Shown one piece after another: positions 52,925 to 62,793 of a stretch of 64,000 nt of DNA (its first letter is position 1; every line of letters starts with the position of its first letter). The notes beneath the pieces are model-generated. The model was not told the origin of the DNA and ran no database searches. It saw only the letters and a program-made list of their open reading frames with translations. The stretch is from Streptomyces syringium (GTDB lineage Bacteria > Actinomycetota > Actinomycetes > Streptomycetales > Streptomycetaceae): assembly GCF_017876625.1 (NCBI RefSeq), contig NZ_JAGIOH010000001.1, forward strand, positions 4,981,501-5,045,500. Direction: 5' to 3'. The translations under genes and the position numbers were made by a program.

Positions 52925-55900
52925 GTGAGCTCCTCCGTATCGTCCCGCCCGCCGCAGCAGCAGCTGAGACGGCCCTCTTCGCGCGCGTACCGCCTCGTGC
53001 GCACCCGGCCGGGCCCGGTGGGCCCTCCTGAGCTGGACGCACGACAGCGCGCCGTGGTTGACCACCGGGACGGGCCGCTGCTGGTGCTCGCCGGACCGGG
53101 CACGGGCAAGACGACGACGCTCGTCGAGGCGGTCGCCGAGCGGGTGCGGCGGGGCACCGACCCCGAGCGGATCCTCGTCCTCACCTTCAGCCGCAAGGCC
53201 GCGGTCGAACTCCGGGACCGGATGGCCGCCCGGCTGGGCGCCGCCCACGGCCTGCGGGCCACGACCTTCCACTCGTACTGCTACGCCCTGGTCCGCGCCC
53301 ACCAGGACGTCGACCTCTTCATCGACCCCCTGCGGCTGCTGTCCGGACCCGAGCAGGACGTCGTCGTGCGCGAGCTGCTCGCCGGACAGGCCGAGCTGGA
53401 GCGCGCCGGGCGCGAGGCGGTGCGCTGGCCCGACGAGCTTCGCGCGTGCCTGACCACGCGCGGCTTCGCCGACGAGGTCCGCGCCGTCCTCGCGCGCAGC
53501 CGCGAGCTGGGACTCGGCCCCGGGGCCCTCGGCGCCTTCGCCGCCCGCACCGGCCGCCCCGACTGGCGGGCCGCCGCGTCCTTCCTCGCCGAGTACCTCG
53601 ACGTGCTCGACATGCGCGGAGTGCTCGACTACGCCGAACTCGTGCACCGGGCCGTGCTGCTCGCGGAGCAGCCCGACGTCGCCGCCGAGCTGGCCCTGCG
53701 CTACGACGCGGTCTTCGTCGACGAGTACCAGGACACCGACGCCGCCCAGGTGCGCCTGCTGCGCGCGCTCGCGGGCGGCGGGCGCACCCTGGTCGCCTTC
53801 GGCGACCCCGACCAGTCGATCTACGCCTTCCGGGGCGCCGACGTGAACGGCATCCTCGACTTCCCCGACGCCTTCCCCCGCCGGGACGGCTCCGCCGCCC
53901 CGGTCGAGGTCCTCACCGTCTCCCGCCGCTCCGGCGCCGCCCTCCTCGCCGCGACCCGGCTGCTCACCCGCCGGATGCCGCTGACCCGCCTGCCGGCCCG
54001 GGCCGTGCGCGCCCACCGGGAGCTGACGGCCGTCCGCGAGGGCGGCCGGGTGGAGGCGTACACCTACCCGACGCCGGGCGCGGAGGTCGACAACATCGCC
54101 GACATCCTGCGCCGCGCCCACCTGGAGGACGGCGTCCCCTGGCACGACATGGCCGTCCTCGTCCGCGCGGGGGCCCGCTCCATACCGGGCCTGCGCCGCG
54201 CCCTGACCTCGGCGGGCGTCCCCGTGGAGGTCGACGGCGACGACCTGCCGCTGCGCCACGAACCCGCGGTCTCCCCGCTGCTGACGGCCCTGCGCGCGGT
54301 CGCCGAACCCTCGGGCCCGTCCGGTGCCTCCCACACCTCCCGCCGGCCGGCCCGGCTCGATCCCGAGACGGCGCTCACCCTGCTCACCTCGCCGCTCGGC
54401 GGCATGGACGCCGCGGACCTGCGCAGGCTGGGCCGCGCCCTGCGGGACGAGGAACGCGCCGCGGGCCATGCCGTGCCGCGCCCCTCGGACGTCCTCCTCG
54501 CGGAGGCGCTCGCGGAACCGGAGCGTCTCGTGGCGCACGACCCGTCCTACGCGCGGGGCGCGCAGCGCCTGGGCGCGCTCCTGCGCACCGCCCGTGAGCT
54601 CCTCGAAGGCGGCGGCACCGCCGAAGAGGCGCTCTGGGCGCTGTGGAACGGCACCACCTGGCCGGAGCGGCTGGAGCGGGCCGCCCGGCGCGGCGGGGCC
54701 GGTGGGCGGAACGCGGACCGCGACCTGGACGCGGTGTGCGCGCTGTTCGAGACGGCTGCCCGCGCGGAGGAGCGCACCGGCGGCCGGGGCGCCCTGAACT
54801 TCCTGGACGAGCTCGACGCCCAGGACATCGCCGCCGACACCCTCACCCGCCGCGCCCTGCGGCCCGACGCCGTACGCCTGATGACCGCGCACCGCTCCAA
54901 GGGCCTGGAGTGGCGGGTGGTCGTCGTCGCCGGGGTCCAGGAAGGCCTCTGGCCGGACCTGCGGCGCCGGGGCTCGCTCCTGGAGGCCGACCGCATCGGA
55001 CGCGACGGCCTCGCCGAGCCGCTCAGCCCCGGCGCGCTGCTCGCCGAGGAGCGCCGCCTGTTCTACGTGGCCGCCACGCGTGCGCGCGAGCGCGTGGTCG
55101 TCACCGCCGTCAAGGCGGCCGCCGAGGACGGTGACCAGCCCTCCCGGTTCCTGGCCGAGCTGGGCACCGAGCCCGTCGACGTCACCCAGCGCCCGCGCCG
55201 CCCCCTGGCCGTCGCCGCGCTCGTCGCCGAACTGCGCGCCACCACCGTCGACCCCGACGCCTCGGACGCCCTGCGGGCCGCGGCGGCCGAGCGGCTCGCC
55301 CGGCTCGCGGCGCTGAGCGACGACGAGGGCCAGCCCCTCGTCCCCGCCGCCCACCCCTACCGCTGGTGGGGCCTGGACGAGCCGACGCACAGCGAGGCAC
55401 CGCTGCGCGACCGGGAACACCCCGTCGCCCTGTCCGGCTCCGCCCTCGACCAACTGGCCAACACCTGCTCGCTCCAGTGGTTCCTCGGCCGCGAGGTGAA
55501 GGCGGACGCCCCCGCCACCGCCGCCCAGGGCTTCGGCAACGTCGTGCACGTCCTGGCCGACGAGGTCGCCTCCGGGCGCACCCCGGCCGACCTCGACGTC
55601 CTCATGGAACGCCTCGACTCCGTGTGGGACGCGCTGGCCTTCGACGCGCCCTGGAAGTCGACGCAGGAGAAGGAGAACGCCCGCGCCGCCCTGGAACGCT
55701 TCCTGCGCTGGCACGTGATGGAGCGCGGCGGCCGCACCCCCGTCGCCACCGAGCACTCCTTCGACGTCACCCTGAAGGCCACCGGGGACTACCGGGTGCG
55801 CGTCCGGGGCTCCATGGACCGGGTGGAGACGGACGCGCACGGCCGCGCCTACGTCGTCGACTTCAAGACCGGCAAGGGCGCGGTCTCCACGAACGACGTG

Positions 55901-56230
55901 GCCCGCCACCCCCAGCTCGCCGTCTACCAGCTCGCGGTCGAGCAGGGCGCCGTCGACGACCTCTTCGACGGGGTGCGCCCGACGGCGGGCGGCGCGGAAC
56001 TCGTACAGCTGCGGCAGGGGGCCGCGAAGAAGGAAGGCGGCGACGCCCTGCCCAAGGTGCAGGCGCAGGACCCGCTGGGGGAGGGCGAGTGGATCAGCGG
56101 TCTCCTCGCCGAGGCGGCCGGCCGGGTCCTGGAGGAGCGCTTCGCCCCCCGCCCGGGCCGGCACTGCACCCACTGCTCCTTCCGCGCCTCCTGCACGGCC
56201 CGGCCGGAGGGCCGCCAGATCGTCGAGTGA
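52925..56230 (+). CDS. adnA: AdnA-like helicase-nuclease subunit
   Basis: A 1101-residue UvrD-type helicase with a RecB-like nuclease, one half of the AdnAB double-strand-break resection motor that does the work of RecBCD in actinobacteria. Walker A GPGTGKTTT (about 57-65), Walker B FVDEYQDTD (about 265), HRSKGLEW and VAATRARERV in the second motor lobe, and nuclease motif VVDFKTGKG (about 977). Four cysteines, one at about 848 (NTCSLQW) and CTHC...C near 1081-1090, fit an Fe-S cluster as in AddB/Cas4-like nucleases. The AdnA label rests on gene order and these cysteines. GTG start, weak ribosome site. Confidence 0.88.
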   Translation: MSSSVSSRPPQQQLRRPSSRAYRLVRTRPGPVGPPELDARQRAVVDHRDGPLLVLAGPGTGKTTTLVEAVAERVRRGTDPERILVLTFSRKAAVELRDRMAARLGAAHGLRATTFHSYCYALVRAHQDVDLFIDPLRLLSGPEQDVVVRELLAGQAELERAGREAVRWPDELRACLTTRGFADEVRAVLARSRELGLGPGALGAFAARTGRPDWRAAASFLAEYLDVLDMRGVLDYAELVHRAVLLAEQPDVAAELALRYDAVFVDEYQDTDAAQVRLLRALAGGGRTLVAFGDPDQSIYAFRGADVNGILDFPDAFPRRDGSAAPVEVLTVSRRSGAALLAATRLLTRRMPLTRLPARAVRAHRELTAVREGGRVEAYTYPTPGAEVDNIADILRRAHLEDGVPWHDMAVLVRAGARSIPGLRRALTSAGVPVEVDGDDLPLRHEPAVSPLLTALRAVAEPSGPSGASHTSRRPARLDPETALTLLTSPLGGMDAADLRRLGRALRDEERAAGHAVPRPSDVLLAEALAEPERLVAHDPSYARGAQRLGALLRTARELLEGGGTAEEALWALWNGTTWPERLERAARRGGAGGRNADRDLDAVCALFETAARAEERTGGRGALNFLDELDAQDIAADTLTRRALRPDAVRLMTAHRSKGLEWRVVVVAGVQEGLWPDLRRRGSLLEADRIGRDGLAEPLSPGALLAEERRLFYVAATRARERVVVTAVKAAAEDGDQPSRFLAELGTEPVDVTQRPRRPLAVAALVAELRATTVDPDASDALRAAAAERLARLAALSDDEGQPLVPAAHPYRWWGLDEPTHSEAPLRDREHPVALSGSALDQLANTCSLQWFLGREVKADAPATAAQGFGNVVHVLADEVASGRTPADLDVLMERLDSVWDALAFDAPWKSTQEKENARAALERFLRWHVMERGGRTPVATEHSFDVTLKATGDYRVRVRGSMDRVETDAHGRAYVVDFKTGKGAVSTNDVARHPQLAVYQLAVEQGAVDDLFDGVRPTAGGAELVQLRQGAAKKEGGDALPKVQAQDPLGEGEWISGLLAEAAGRVLEERFAPRPGRHCTHCSFRASCTARPEGRQIVE

Positions 56231-56317
56231 GGTCCGGCACGTGCGGCCGGTGAGGACGGTCCAGCGCGGGGGCGAGGGCCCTGACCTGCGGAGTTCAAGG
56301 ATGTCAGTGCGGGCCGT

Positions 56318-56323
56318 TAGCGT
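56318..56323 (+). promoter_or_regulatory. -10 box for a leaderless adnB mRNA
   Basis: TAGCGT lies exactly at -12 to -7 if transcription starts at GTG 56330. No ribosome site precedes the GTG. TTCAAG at 56294-56299 is a poor -35. Confidence 0.5.
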
Positions 56324-56329
56324 TTTCGT

Positions 56330-59300
56330 GTGACCCCGCGCCTGACCGACCCCGAGCAGCTCAAGGAGCTGCTCGGCATTCCGTTCACCCCGGAGCAGAC
56401 GGCCTGCATCACCGCGCCGCCCGCCCCGCAGGTCATCGTGGCCGGAGCCGGTTCGGGCAAGACCACCGTCATGGCCGCCCGCGTGGTCTGGCTCGTCGGC
56501 ACCGGACAGGTCGCACCCGAGCAGGTCCTCGGCCTCACCTTCACCAACAAGGCGGCGGGCGAGCTGTCCGAGCGGGTGCGCAAGGCCCTCGTCGAGGCGG
56601 GCGTCACCGACCCGGAGCCGAGCGACCCCGACCGGGCGCCCGGCGACCCGCAGATCTCCACCTACCACGCCTTCGCCGGCCGGCTCCTGAAGGAGCACGG
56701 CCTGCGCATCGGCCTGGAGCCCAGCTCCCGGCTGCTCGCCGACGCCACCCGCTTCCAGCTCGCCGCCCGCGTGCTGCGCACCTCACCCGGCCCGTACCCC
56801 GCGCTCACCCGCTCCTTCGGCGATCTCGTCTCCGACCTCCTCGCCCTCGACGGCGAACTCGCCGAGCACCTCGTACGCCCCGAGAAGCTCCGGGCGTACG
56901 ACACCGAGCTGCTGACCGCCCTCGAGAGCGCCAAGCTCTCCAACGCCGAGCTGCGCCAGGTGCCCGGAACCGCCCGCGCCCGCCTCGAACTCCTCGGCCT
57001 GGTGGCCGCCTACCGCAAGGAGAAGCGGGCCCGCGACCTCCTCGACTTCGGCGACCAGATCGCCCTGTCAGCCGAGCTGGCCGGCACCCGGCCGGAGGTC
57101 GGCCGGATCCTGCGCGAGCAGTTCGCGGTCGTCCTCCTCGACGAGTACCAGGACACCTCCGTGGCCCAGCGGCTGCTGCTCGCGGGCCTGTTCGGCGGGG
57201 GCACGGGGCACGCCGTCACCGCCGTCGGCGACCCCTGCCAGGCCATCTACGGCTGGCGCGGGGCCTCCGTGGCCAACCTCGACGACTTCCCGCACCACTT
57301 CCCCTACGCCGACGGGCGCCCCGCCCAGCGCTTCGCGCTCAGCGAGAACCGCCGCAGCGGCGGCCGGCTCCTGGAGCTGGCCAACGGCCTGGCCGCCCCG
57401 CTGCGGGAGCGCCACGAAGGAGTCGAGGCCCTGCGGCCCGCCCCCGGCGCCGAGCGCGACGGCGTGGTGCGCTGCGCCCTGCTGCCCACCCACGCCGAGG
57501 AGCTGGACTGGCTCGCGGACTCCCTCGCCCATCTGGTGCGCACGGGCACCCGGCCCGGTGACATCGCGGTGCTGTGCCGCACCGCCGTCGACTTCGCGCA
57601 GATCCAGGGTGCCCTCGTCGAGCGGGACGTGCCCGTGGAGGTCGTCGGCCTGTCCGGGCTGCTGCACCTGCCGGAGATCGCCGACCTCGTCGCCGTCTGC
57701 GAGGTGCTCCAGGACCCCACGGCCAACGCCGCGCTCGTCCGGCTCCTGGTCGGCCCCCGCTGGCGCATCGGCCCCCGTGACCTGGCGCTGCTCGGGCGCC
57801 GCGCGCGGACGCTCGTGCCCTACGGCAGCGCGGGCTCGGACCCCGACCGGCGCCTCGCCGAGGCGGTCGAAGGCGTCGACCCGGCCGAGGCCGTATCGCT
57901 CGCCGACGCCCTCGACACCTTCCTGACCGCCGGCCCGGACGACGGACTGCCGTTCTCCGCCGCGGCCCGCGTCCGCTTCGCCCGGCTCGCCAGAGAACTG
58001 CGCGAGCTGCGGCGCTCCCTGGCCGACCCGCTCATGGACGTCCTCCACCGGGTGCTCGCCACCACCGGCCTGGAGGTCGAGCTCTCCGCGTCGCCGCAGG
58101 CGCTGGCCGCCCGCCGCCGCGAGACGCTCTCCTCGTTCCTGGACATCGCCGCGGGCTTCGCCGCCGTCGACGGCGAGGCCACCCTGCTCGCCTTCCTCGG
58201 CTTCCTGCGCACCGCCGCCCAGTACGAGAAGGGCCTCGACAGCTCCCTGCCCGGCGGGGAGAACACCGTCAAGGTCCTCACCGCCCACAAGTCCAAGGGC
58301 CTGGAGTGGGACGTGGTCGCGGTCCCCGGCCTCGTCACGAAGACCTTCCCCAGCGAGCAGTCCCGCGAGTCCTGGACGGCCCAGGCGAAGGTGCTGCCGC
58401 ACGCGCTGCGGGGCGACGCGGACACCCTCCCCGACGTCGGCGCCTGGGACGCCAAGGGGCTCGCCGCCTTCAAGGCGGCCATGAAGGAACACCAGCGCAT
58501 CGAGGAGCTCCGCCTCGGCTACGTCACCTTCACCCGGCCCCGGTCGCTGCTCCTGGCCTCCGGCCACTGGTGGGGACCGAGCCAGAAGAAGCCGCGCGGC
58601 CCGTCCGCCTTCCTCGAAGCCCTGCGCGAGCACTGCGAGTCGGGCCACGGCGAGATCGAGGCCTGGGCACAGGAACCGGAGGAGGGCGAGGAGAACCCGG
58701 CCCTGGAGGAGTCGGCCGCGGAGCGCTCCTGGCCGCTGCCCCTGGACTCCGCGTCCCTCGCCCGCCGCCGCACCGCCGCGGACGCGGTCCTCGCCCACCT
58801 CGCCCGCCTGGCGGACCACCCGGAGGACCACCCCGCCGCGGCCGTCCACGACGCCCCGCACCCGGCCACCACCGCCCACGACCCCGACTGGCCACCGCCG
58901 CCGGAGGACGAGCCCTTCGACGAGGCCGCTTTCGACGAGGTTCTTGACGACGACCTCGCGGCCTGGGACACGCTGCCCACCACGCGCCCGGCGGCGGCCG
59001 ACGAGCCGTCCGGCGCCGAAGGCTCCGAGGACCCGGCCGCGCACGGCGTGCTGCCCGGACCCCGGCGGGCACCGGGCGGCCCCGACCACGCCGCCTCCCG
59101 CCCCGACCCGGCCGGGGGCCGCCCCCACCCGGAGCCGGACGGTGACGCCGGCGAAGATGACGCCGGTGAAGAGACGCCCAGCCGCGGCGGACCGCCGCGG
59201 CTGCTGCCCGAGGAAGCCCGGCTCGTCGGCTCCTGGGACCGCGACCTGGACGCGCTCGCGGGCGAGCTGCGGCGGGCCCGCGCGAGCGTGCGGGACGTGG

Positions 59301-59920
59301 TCGTGCCGTCGTCGCTGAGCGCCTCGCAGCTGGTCAGGCTGGCCGCCGACCCGGACGGGTTCGCGCGGGAGCTGGCCCGCCCCATGCCGCGCCCGCCGCA
59401 GCCCGCCGCGCGCCGCGGCACCCGCTTCCACGCCTGGGTGGAGTCCCGCTTCGAGGAGCTGCCGCTCCCGCTGCTCGGCCCCGAGGAGCTGCCGGGCGGC
59501 GCCGACGACGAGGACGCCGACGGCCTCGCCCCGGAGATCGCTGACGAGCGCGACCTCGCCGAGCTCAAGGAGGCCTTCGAGCGCACCGCCTACGCCCGGC
59601 GCACCCCCTACCGCGTGGAGGTGCCCGTGCAGCTCACCCTCGCGGGCCGAGTGATCCGCGGGCGGATTGACGCGGTGTACCGCGAGCGCGGCCCGCAGGG
59701 CGACACCTACGAGATCGTCGACTGGAAGACGAACCGCGACCACGACGCCGACCCCCTCCAGCTCGCGATCTACCGCCTCGCCTGGGCCGAACAGCACGGC
59801 CTGCCGCTGTCCGCCGTCGCCGCCGCCTTCGTGTACGTCCGCGACGGCGAGACGCACCGCCCCGCGGGACTCCCGGACCGCGCGGGCCTGGAGCGGCTCC
59901 TCCTCGGGGAGGACGGGTGA
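56330..59920 (+). CDS. adnB: AdnB-like helicase-nuclease subunit
   Basis: A 1196-residue partner of the preceding protein. The UvrD-type motor has GAGSGKTT (about 39), LTFTNKAAGEL, LLDEYQDTS (about 270), GDPCQAIYGWRGA and TAHKSKGLEWD. The RecB-like nuclease motif is IVDWKTNRD (about 1130). No C-terminal cysteine cluster. Between motor and nuclease, about residues 800-960 form an acidic, Pro/Ala-rich stretch (PPPEDEPFDEAAFDEV and DGDAGEDDAGEE), probably a flexible linker that makes the protein longer than usual. It probably forms the leading motor for end resection. GTG 56330 lacks a ribosome site; 99 nt separate it from adnA. Confidence 0.9.
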   Translation: MTPRLTDPEQLKELLGIPFTPEQTACITAPPAPQVIVAGAGSGKTTVMAARVVWLVGTGQVAPEQVLGLTFTNKAAGELSERVRKALVEAGVTDPEPSDPDRAPGDPQISTYHAFAGRLLKEHGLRIGLEPSSRLLADATRFQLAARVLRTSPGPYPALTRSFGDLVSDLLALDGELAEHLVRPEKLRAYDTELLTALESAKLSNAELRQVPGTARARLELLGLVAAYRKEKRARDLLDFGDQIALSAELAGTRPEVGRILREQFAVVLLDEYQDTSVAQRLLLAGLFGGGTGHAVTAVGDPCQAIYGWRGASVANLDDFPHHFPYADGRPAQRFALSENRRSGGRLLELANGLAAPLRERHEGVEALRPAPGAERDGVVRCALLPTHAEELDWLADSLAHLVRTGTRPGDIAVLCRTAVDFAQIQGALVERDVPVEVVGLSGLLHLPEIADLVAVCEVLQDPTANAALVRLLVGPRWRIGPRDLALLGRRARTLVPYGSAGSDPDRRLAEAVEGVDPAEAVSLADALDTFLTAGPDDGLPFSAAARVRFARLARELRELRRSLADPLMDVLHRVLATTGLEVELSASPQALAARRRETLSSFLDIAAGFAAVDGEATLLAFLGFLRTAAQYEKGLDSSLPGGENTVKVLTAHKSKGLEWDVVAVPGLVTKTFPSEQSRESWTAQAKVLPHALRGDADTLPDVGAWDAKGLAAFKAAMKEHQRIEELRLGYVTFTRPRSLLLASGHWWGPSQKKPRGPSAFLEALREHCESGHGEIEAWAQEPEEGEENPALEESAAERSWPLPLDSASLARRRTAADAVLAHLARLADHPEDHPAAAVHDAPHPATTAHDPDWPPPPEDEPFDEAAFDEVLDDDLAAWDTLPTTRPAAADEPSGAEGSEDPAAHGVLPGPRRAPGGPDHAASRPDPAGGRPHPEPDGDAGEDDAGEETPSRGGPPRLLPEEARLVGSWDRDLDALAGELRRARASVRDVVVPSSLSASQLVRLAADPDGFARELARPMPRPPQPAARRGTRFHAWVESRFEELPLPLLGPEELPGGADDEDADGLAPEIADERDLAELKEAFERTAYARRTPYRVEVPVQLTLAGRVIRGRIDAVYRERGPQGDTYEIVDWKTNRDHDADPLQLAIYRLAWAEQHGLPLSAVAAAFVYVRDGETHRPAGLPDRAGLERLLLGEDG

Positions 59921-59966
59921 GAAACCCGGTCATGGCCACACCGCGTGGCCGGTTAGGCTCGATGCC

Positions 59967-61367
59967 ATGAGCTACACCCCGGACAGCGCCGTCCGCGCGT
60001 ACATCGAAGGCCACCGCGCCGCCTTCCTCGACGATCTCGTCGAATGGCTCCGCATCCCCTCGGTGTCGGCCGACCCCGGCCGTGCCGCCGACGTCCGCCG
60101 CAGCGCGGACTGGCTGGCCGCGAAGCTCACCGAGACCGGCTTCCCCACCGCCGAGGTCTGGGAGACCGACGGCGCCCCGGCGGTCTACGCCGAGTGGCCC
60201 TCCGGTGACGAGGGCGCCCCGACGGTCCTGGTCTACGGCCACCACGACGTCCAGCCCGCCGCCGTCGAGGACGGCTGGCACACCGAGCCCTTCGAGCCCG
60301 TCGTCAAGGACGGCAGGCTGTACGCGCGCGGCGCCGCCGACGACAAGGGCCAGGTCTTCTTCCACACCCTGGGCGTCCGCGCCCACCTGGCGGCGACCGG
60401 CCGCACCGCACCGGCCGTCAACCTCAAGCTGCTGATCGAGGGTGAGGAGGAGTCGGGTTCGGCGCACTTCCCCGACCTCGTCCGCGCCCACGCGGACCGC
60501 CTCGCCTGCGACGCCGTGATCGTCTCCGACACCGGCATGTGGTCCGAGGACACCCCGACCGTCTGCACCGGCATGCGCGGCCTCACGGACTGCCAGATCG
60601 ACCTCTTCGGCCCGGACCAGGACATCCACTCCGGTTCCTTCGGCGGCGCCGTGCCCAACCCGGCGACCGAGGCCGCCCGGCTGGTCGCCGCCCTGCACGA
60701 CGAGGACCGCCGCGTGGCGATCCCCGGCTTCTACGACGGTGTCGTGGAGCTCACCGACCGCGAGCGCGAACTCTTCGCCGAGCTGCCCTTCGACGAGAAG
60801 CAGTGGCTGCGCACCGCCCACTCGCACGGCGCCCTCGGCGAGAGCGGCTACACCACGCTGGAGCGCATCTGGGCCCGGCCCACCGCCGAGGTCAACGGCA
60901 TCGGCGGTGGCTACCAGGGCCCCGGCGGCAAGACGATCGTGCCGTCCGCCGCACAGCTCAAGCTGTCCTTCCGACTGGTCGCCGGCCAGGACGGAGACCG
61001 CGTCCAGCAGGCCGTGCGCGACTGGGTCACCGGCCGGCTGCCGGAGGGCATCCGGCACGAGATCACCTTCTGGGGCGCGACCCGCCCCTGCCTGACCCCG
61101 CTCGACCACCCGGCTCTGCAGTCGGTCGCCCGCGCCATGGGCCGCGCCTTCGGGCAGCAGGTCCGTTTCACGCGCGAGGGCGGCTCCGGACCGGCCGCCG
61201 ACCTCCAGGACGTGCTCGGCGTCCCGGTGCTGTTCCTCGGCATCTCGGTGCCCTCGGACGGCTGGCACGCGCCGAACGAGAAGGTCGAGCTGGACCTGCT
61301 CATGAAGGGCGTCGAGACCGCCGCCTACCTGTGGGGCGACCTCGCCGAGCACGGGCGCGCGCGGTAG
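59967..61367 (+). CDS. M20 family dipeptidase/metallopeptidase
   Basis: A 466-residue M20 zinc peptidase of the carnosinase/dipeptidase group. Zinc-site residues: YGHHDVQP (His at about 91), RGAADDKGQ (Asp), EGEEESGS (catalytic Glu), SDTGMW, and GWHAPNEK near the C-terminus (last His). A dimerisation lid domain lies at about 205-340. No signal peptide: a cytoplasmic dipeptidase, able to use peptides taken up by the importer at 29-34 kb. ATG 59967 has a TAGGCT box at 59954-59959 and no ribosome site. Directly followed by nudC. Confidence 0.9.
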   Translation: MSYTPDSAVRAYIEGHRAAFLDDLVEWLRIPSVSADPGRAADVRRSADWLAAKLTETGFPTAEVWETDGAPAVYAEWPSGDEGAPTVLVYGHHDVQPAAVEDGWHTEPFEPVVKDGRLYARGAADDKGQVFFHTLGVRAHLAATGRTAPAVNLKLLIEGEEESGSAHFPDLVRAHADRLACDAVIVSDTGMWSEDTPTVCTGMRGLTDCQIDLFGPDQDIHSGSFGGAVPNPATEAARLVAALHDEDRRVAIPGFYDGVVELTDRERELFAELPFDEKQWLRTAHSHGALGESGYTTLERIWARPTAEVNGIGGGYQGPGGKTIVPSAAQLKLSFRLVAGQDGDRVQQAVRDWVTGRLPEGIRHEITFWGATRPCLTPLDHPALQSVARAMGRAFGQQVRFTREGGSGPAADLQDVLGVPVLFLGISVPSDGWHAPNEKVELDLLMKGVETAAYLWGDLAEHGRAR

Positions 61368-61429
61368 CTCCGGCTTTCGCTCGCGTCCGTGATGCACACC
61401 ACCATTCGTAGGGGGAGTTGGAAGCAGCA

Positions 61430-62377
61430 GTGACCACCTGGACCGATCTCTCAGCCGTCCGGCCCATCACGCTCAGTGGCGCGAGCGGCATCGACCGTGC
61501 CGCGCACCACCGTCTGGACGAGGCGTGGCTCTCCGCCGCGTGGAGCCACCCGTCCACACGGGTCTTCGTGGTCTCCGGCGGCCAGGTCCTGATCGACGAC
61601 ACCCCGGACGGCCGCACCGAGCTGGTGATGACCCCGGCCTTCGAGGCGCCGGTCACCGAGACGCACCGCTACTTCCTCGGCCAGGACGAGAAGGGCGTGG
61701 CCTACTTCGCCCTGCAGAAGGACACCCTGCCGGGCCGGATGGACCAGTCGGCGCGCGCCGCGGGGCTCCGCGAGGCGGGCCTGCTGCTGTCGCAGCGCGA
61801 CGCCGGGCTGCTGGTGCACGCGGTGGCCCTGGAGAACTGGCAGCGGCTGCACCGCTTCTGCTCGCGCTGCGGCGAGCGCACGGTCGTCGCGGCCGCGGGC
61901 CACATCCGCCGCTGCCCGGCCTGTGGCGCCGAGCACTACCCGCGCACCGACCCGGCCGTGATCATGCTGGTCACGGACAAGGAGGACAGGGCGCTGCTGG
62001 GCCGGCAGATGCACTGGCCCGAGGGCCGCTTCTCGACCCTCGCGGGCTTCGTCGAGCCGGGCGAGTCCATCGAGGAGGCCGTGCGCCGCGAGGTCGCCGA
62101 GGAGGCGGGCGTGGTGGTCGGTGACGTGGAGTACGTCGCCAGCCAGCCGTGGCCCTTCCCGTCCAGCCTGATGCTGGGCTTCATGGCCCGGGCCACGTCC
62201 TCCGACATCCAGGTGGACGGCGAGGAGATCCACGAGGCCCGCTGGTTCTCACGGGCGGACCTGCGGGCCGCGTTCGAGTCCGGGGAGGTGCTCCCTCCGA
62301 CGGGCATCTCGATCGCGGCCCGCCTGATCGAGCTCTGGTACGGCGAACCGCTGCCGCAGGGCCAGAGCTGGAGCTGA
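61430..62377 (+). CDS. nudC: NAD+/NADH diphosphatase NudC
   Basis: A 315-residue Nudix hydrolase that splits NADH (and removes NAD caps from RNA in E. coli). It has an N-terminal domain, a zinc ribbon CSRCG/CPACG (about 144-165), a complete Nudix box at about residues 205-227 starting GFVEPGESIEE, and the NADH-specific motif SQPWPFPSS following it. GTG 61430 is chosen; the TTG four codons earlier touches the GGGGGAG ribosome site. Lies 62 nt after the dipeptidase gene. Recalled at the same place in M. tuberculosis (Rv3199c). Confidence 0.94.
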   Translation: MTTWTDLSAVRPITLSGASGIDRAAHHRLDEAWLSAAWSHPSTRVFVVSGGQVLIDDTPDGRTELVMTPAFEAPVTETHRYFLGQDEKGVAYFALQKDTLPGRMDQSARAAGLREAGLLLSQRDAGLLVHAVALENWQRLHRFCSRCGERTVVAAAGHIRRCPACGAEHYPRTDPAVIMLVTDKEDRALLGRQMHWPEGRFSTLAGFVEPGESIEEAVRREVAEEAGVVVGDVEYVASQPWPFPSSLMLGFMARATSSDIQVDGEEIHEARWFSRADLRAAFESGEVLPPTGISIAARLIELWYGEPLPQGQSWS

Positions 62378-62388
62378 CGCGCGGGGCG

Positions 62389-62646
62389 TCAGACCGCGAG
62401 GGCCTGCTTCACCTGGGCGAGGCTCGGGTTCGTCATGACGATGTGATCGCCACCGTTCGGGGGAACGACCAGAACGGTGGGGACCGTCTGGTTGCCGCCG
62501 TTCGCCTTCTCCACGAAGGCCGCCGAGTCGGCGTCGAGCTCGATGTTGACCTCGTTGTAGGTGATCCCCTCGCGGTCCATCTGGCTCTTCAGCCGGCGGC
62601 AGTAGCCGCACCAGGTGGTGCTGTACATCGTCACGGTGCCCGACAT
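62389..62646 (-). CDS. mrx1: Mycoredoxin/glutaredoxin-like protein
   Basis: An 85-residue thioredoxin-fold protein with the redox motif WCGYC (Cys13, Cys16) after MYSTT, and the cis-Pro in NQTVPTVLV. It reduces mycothiol-mixed disulfides in actinobacteria. ATG 62646 precedes the fold; upstream GAGG is well placed, and an ATG eight codons earlier would add a charged extension. Convergent with nudC (only 11 nt between stops) and divergent from uvrD2. Confidence 0.92.
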   Translation of the reverse strand: MSGTVTMYSTTWCGYCRRLKSQMDREGITYNEVNIELDADSAAFVEKANGGNQTVPTVLVVPPNGGDHIVMTNPSLAQVKQALAV

Positions 62647-62730
62647 TCGACCTCGCGCTCCTTCGTTCATGGGTGCTTTTCCGGTGGTAGAACGCGCACC
62701 TACCCCCGACCATTCCCGGCATTAGTACGA

Positions 62731-62784
62731 CTGCCAGGTCACGCCTGTGGACAACATTCCCGGTCGCCTCCGCCGACCTGGCAG
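62731..62784. promoter_or_regulatory. Inverted repeat between mrx1 and uvrD2
   Basis: CTGCCAGGTC (62731-62740) and GACCTGGCAG (62775-62784), perfect 10-bp arms with 34 nt between, in the divergent promoter region. The right arm ends 9 nt before the uvrD2 start, so it could be an operator or a leader hairpin. Confidence 0.45.
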
Positions 62785-62793
62785 CATGGCGGG

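Noticed and set aside
52853..56698. 1281-codon minus-strand frame
   Set aside because: Antisense shadow of adnA and the start of adnB; no family features.
57068..59857. 929-codon minus-strand frame
   Set aside because: Antisense shadow of adnB.
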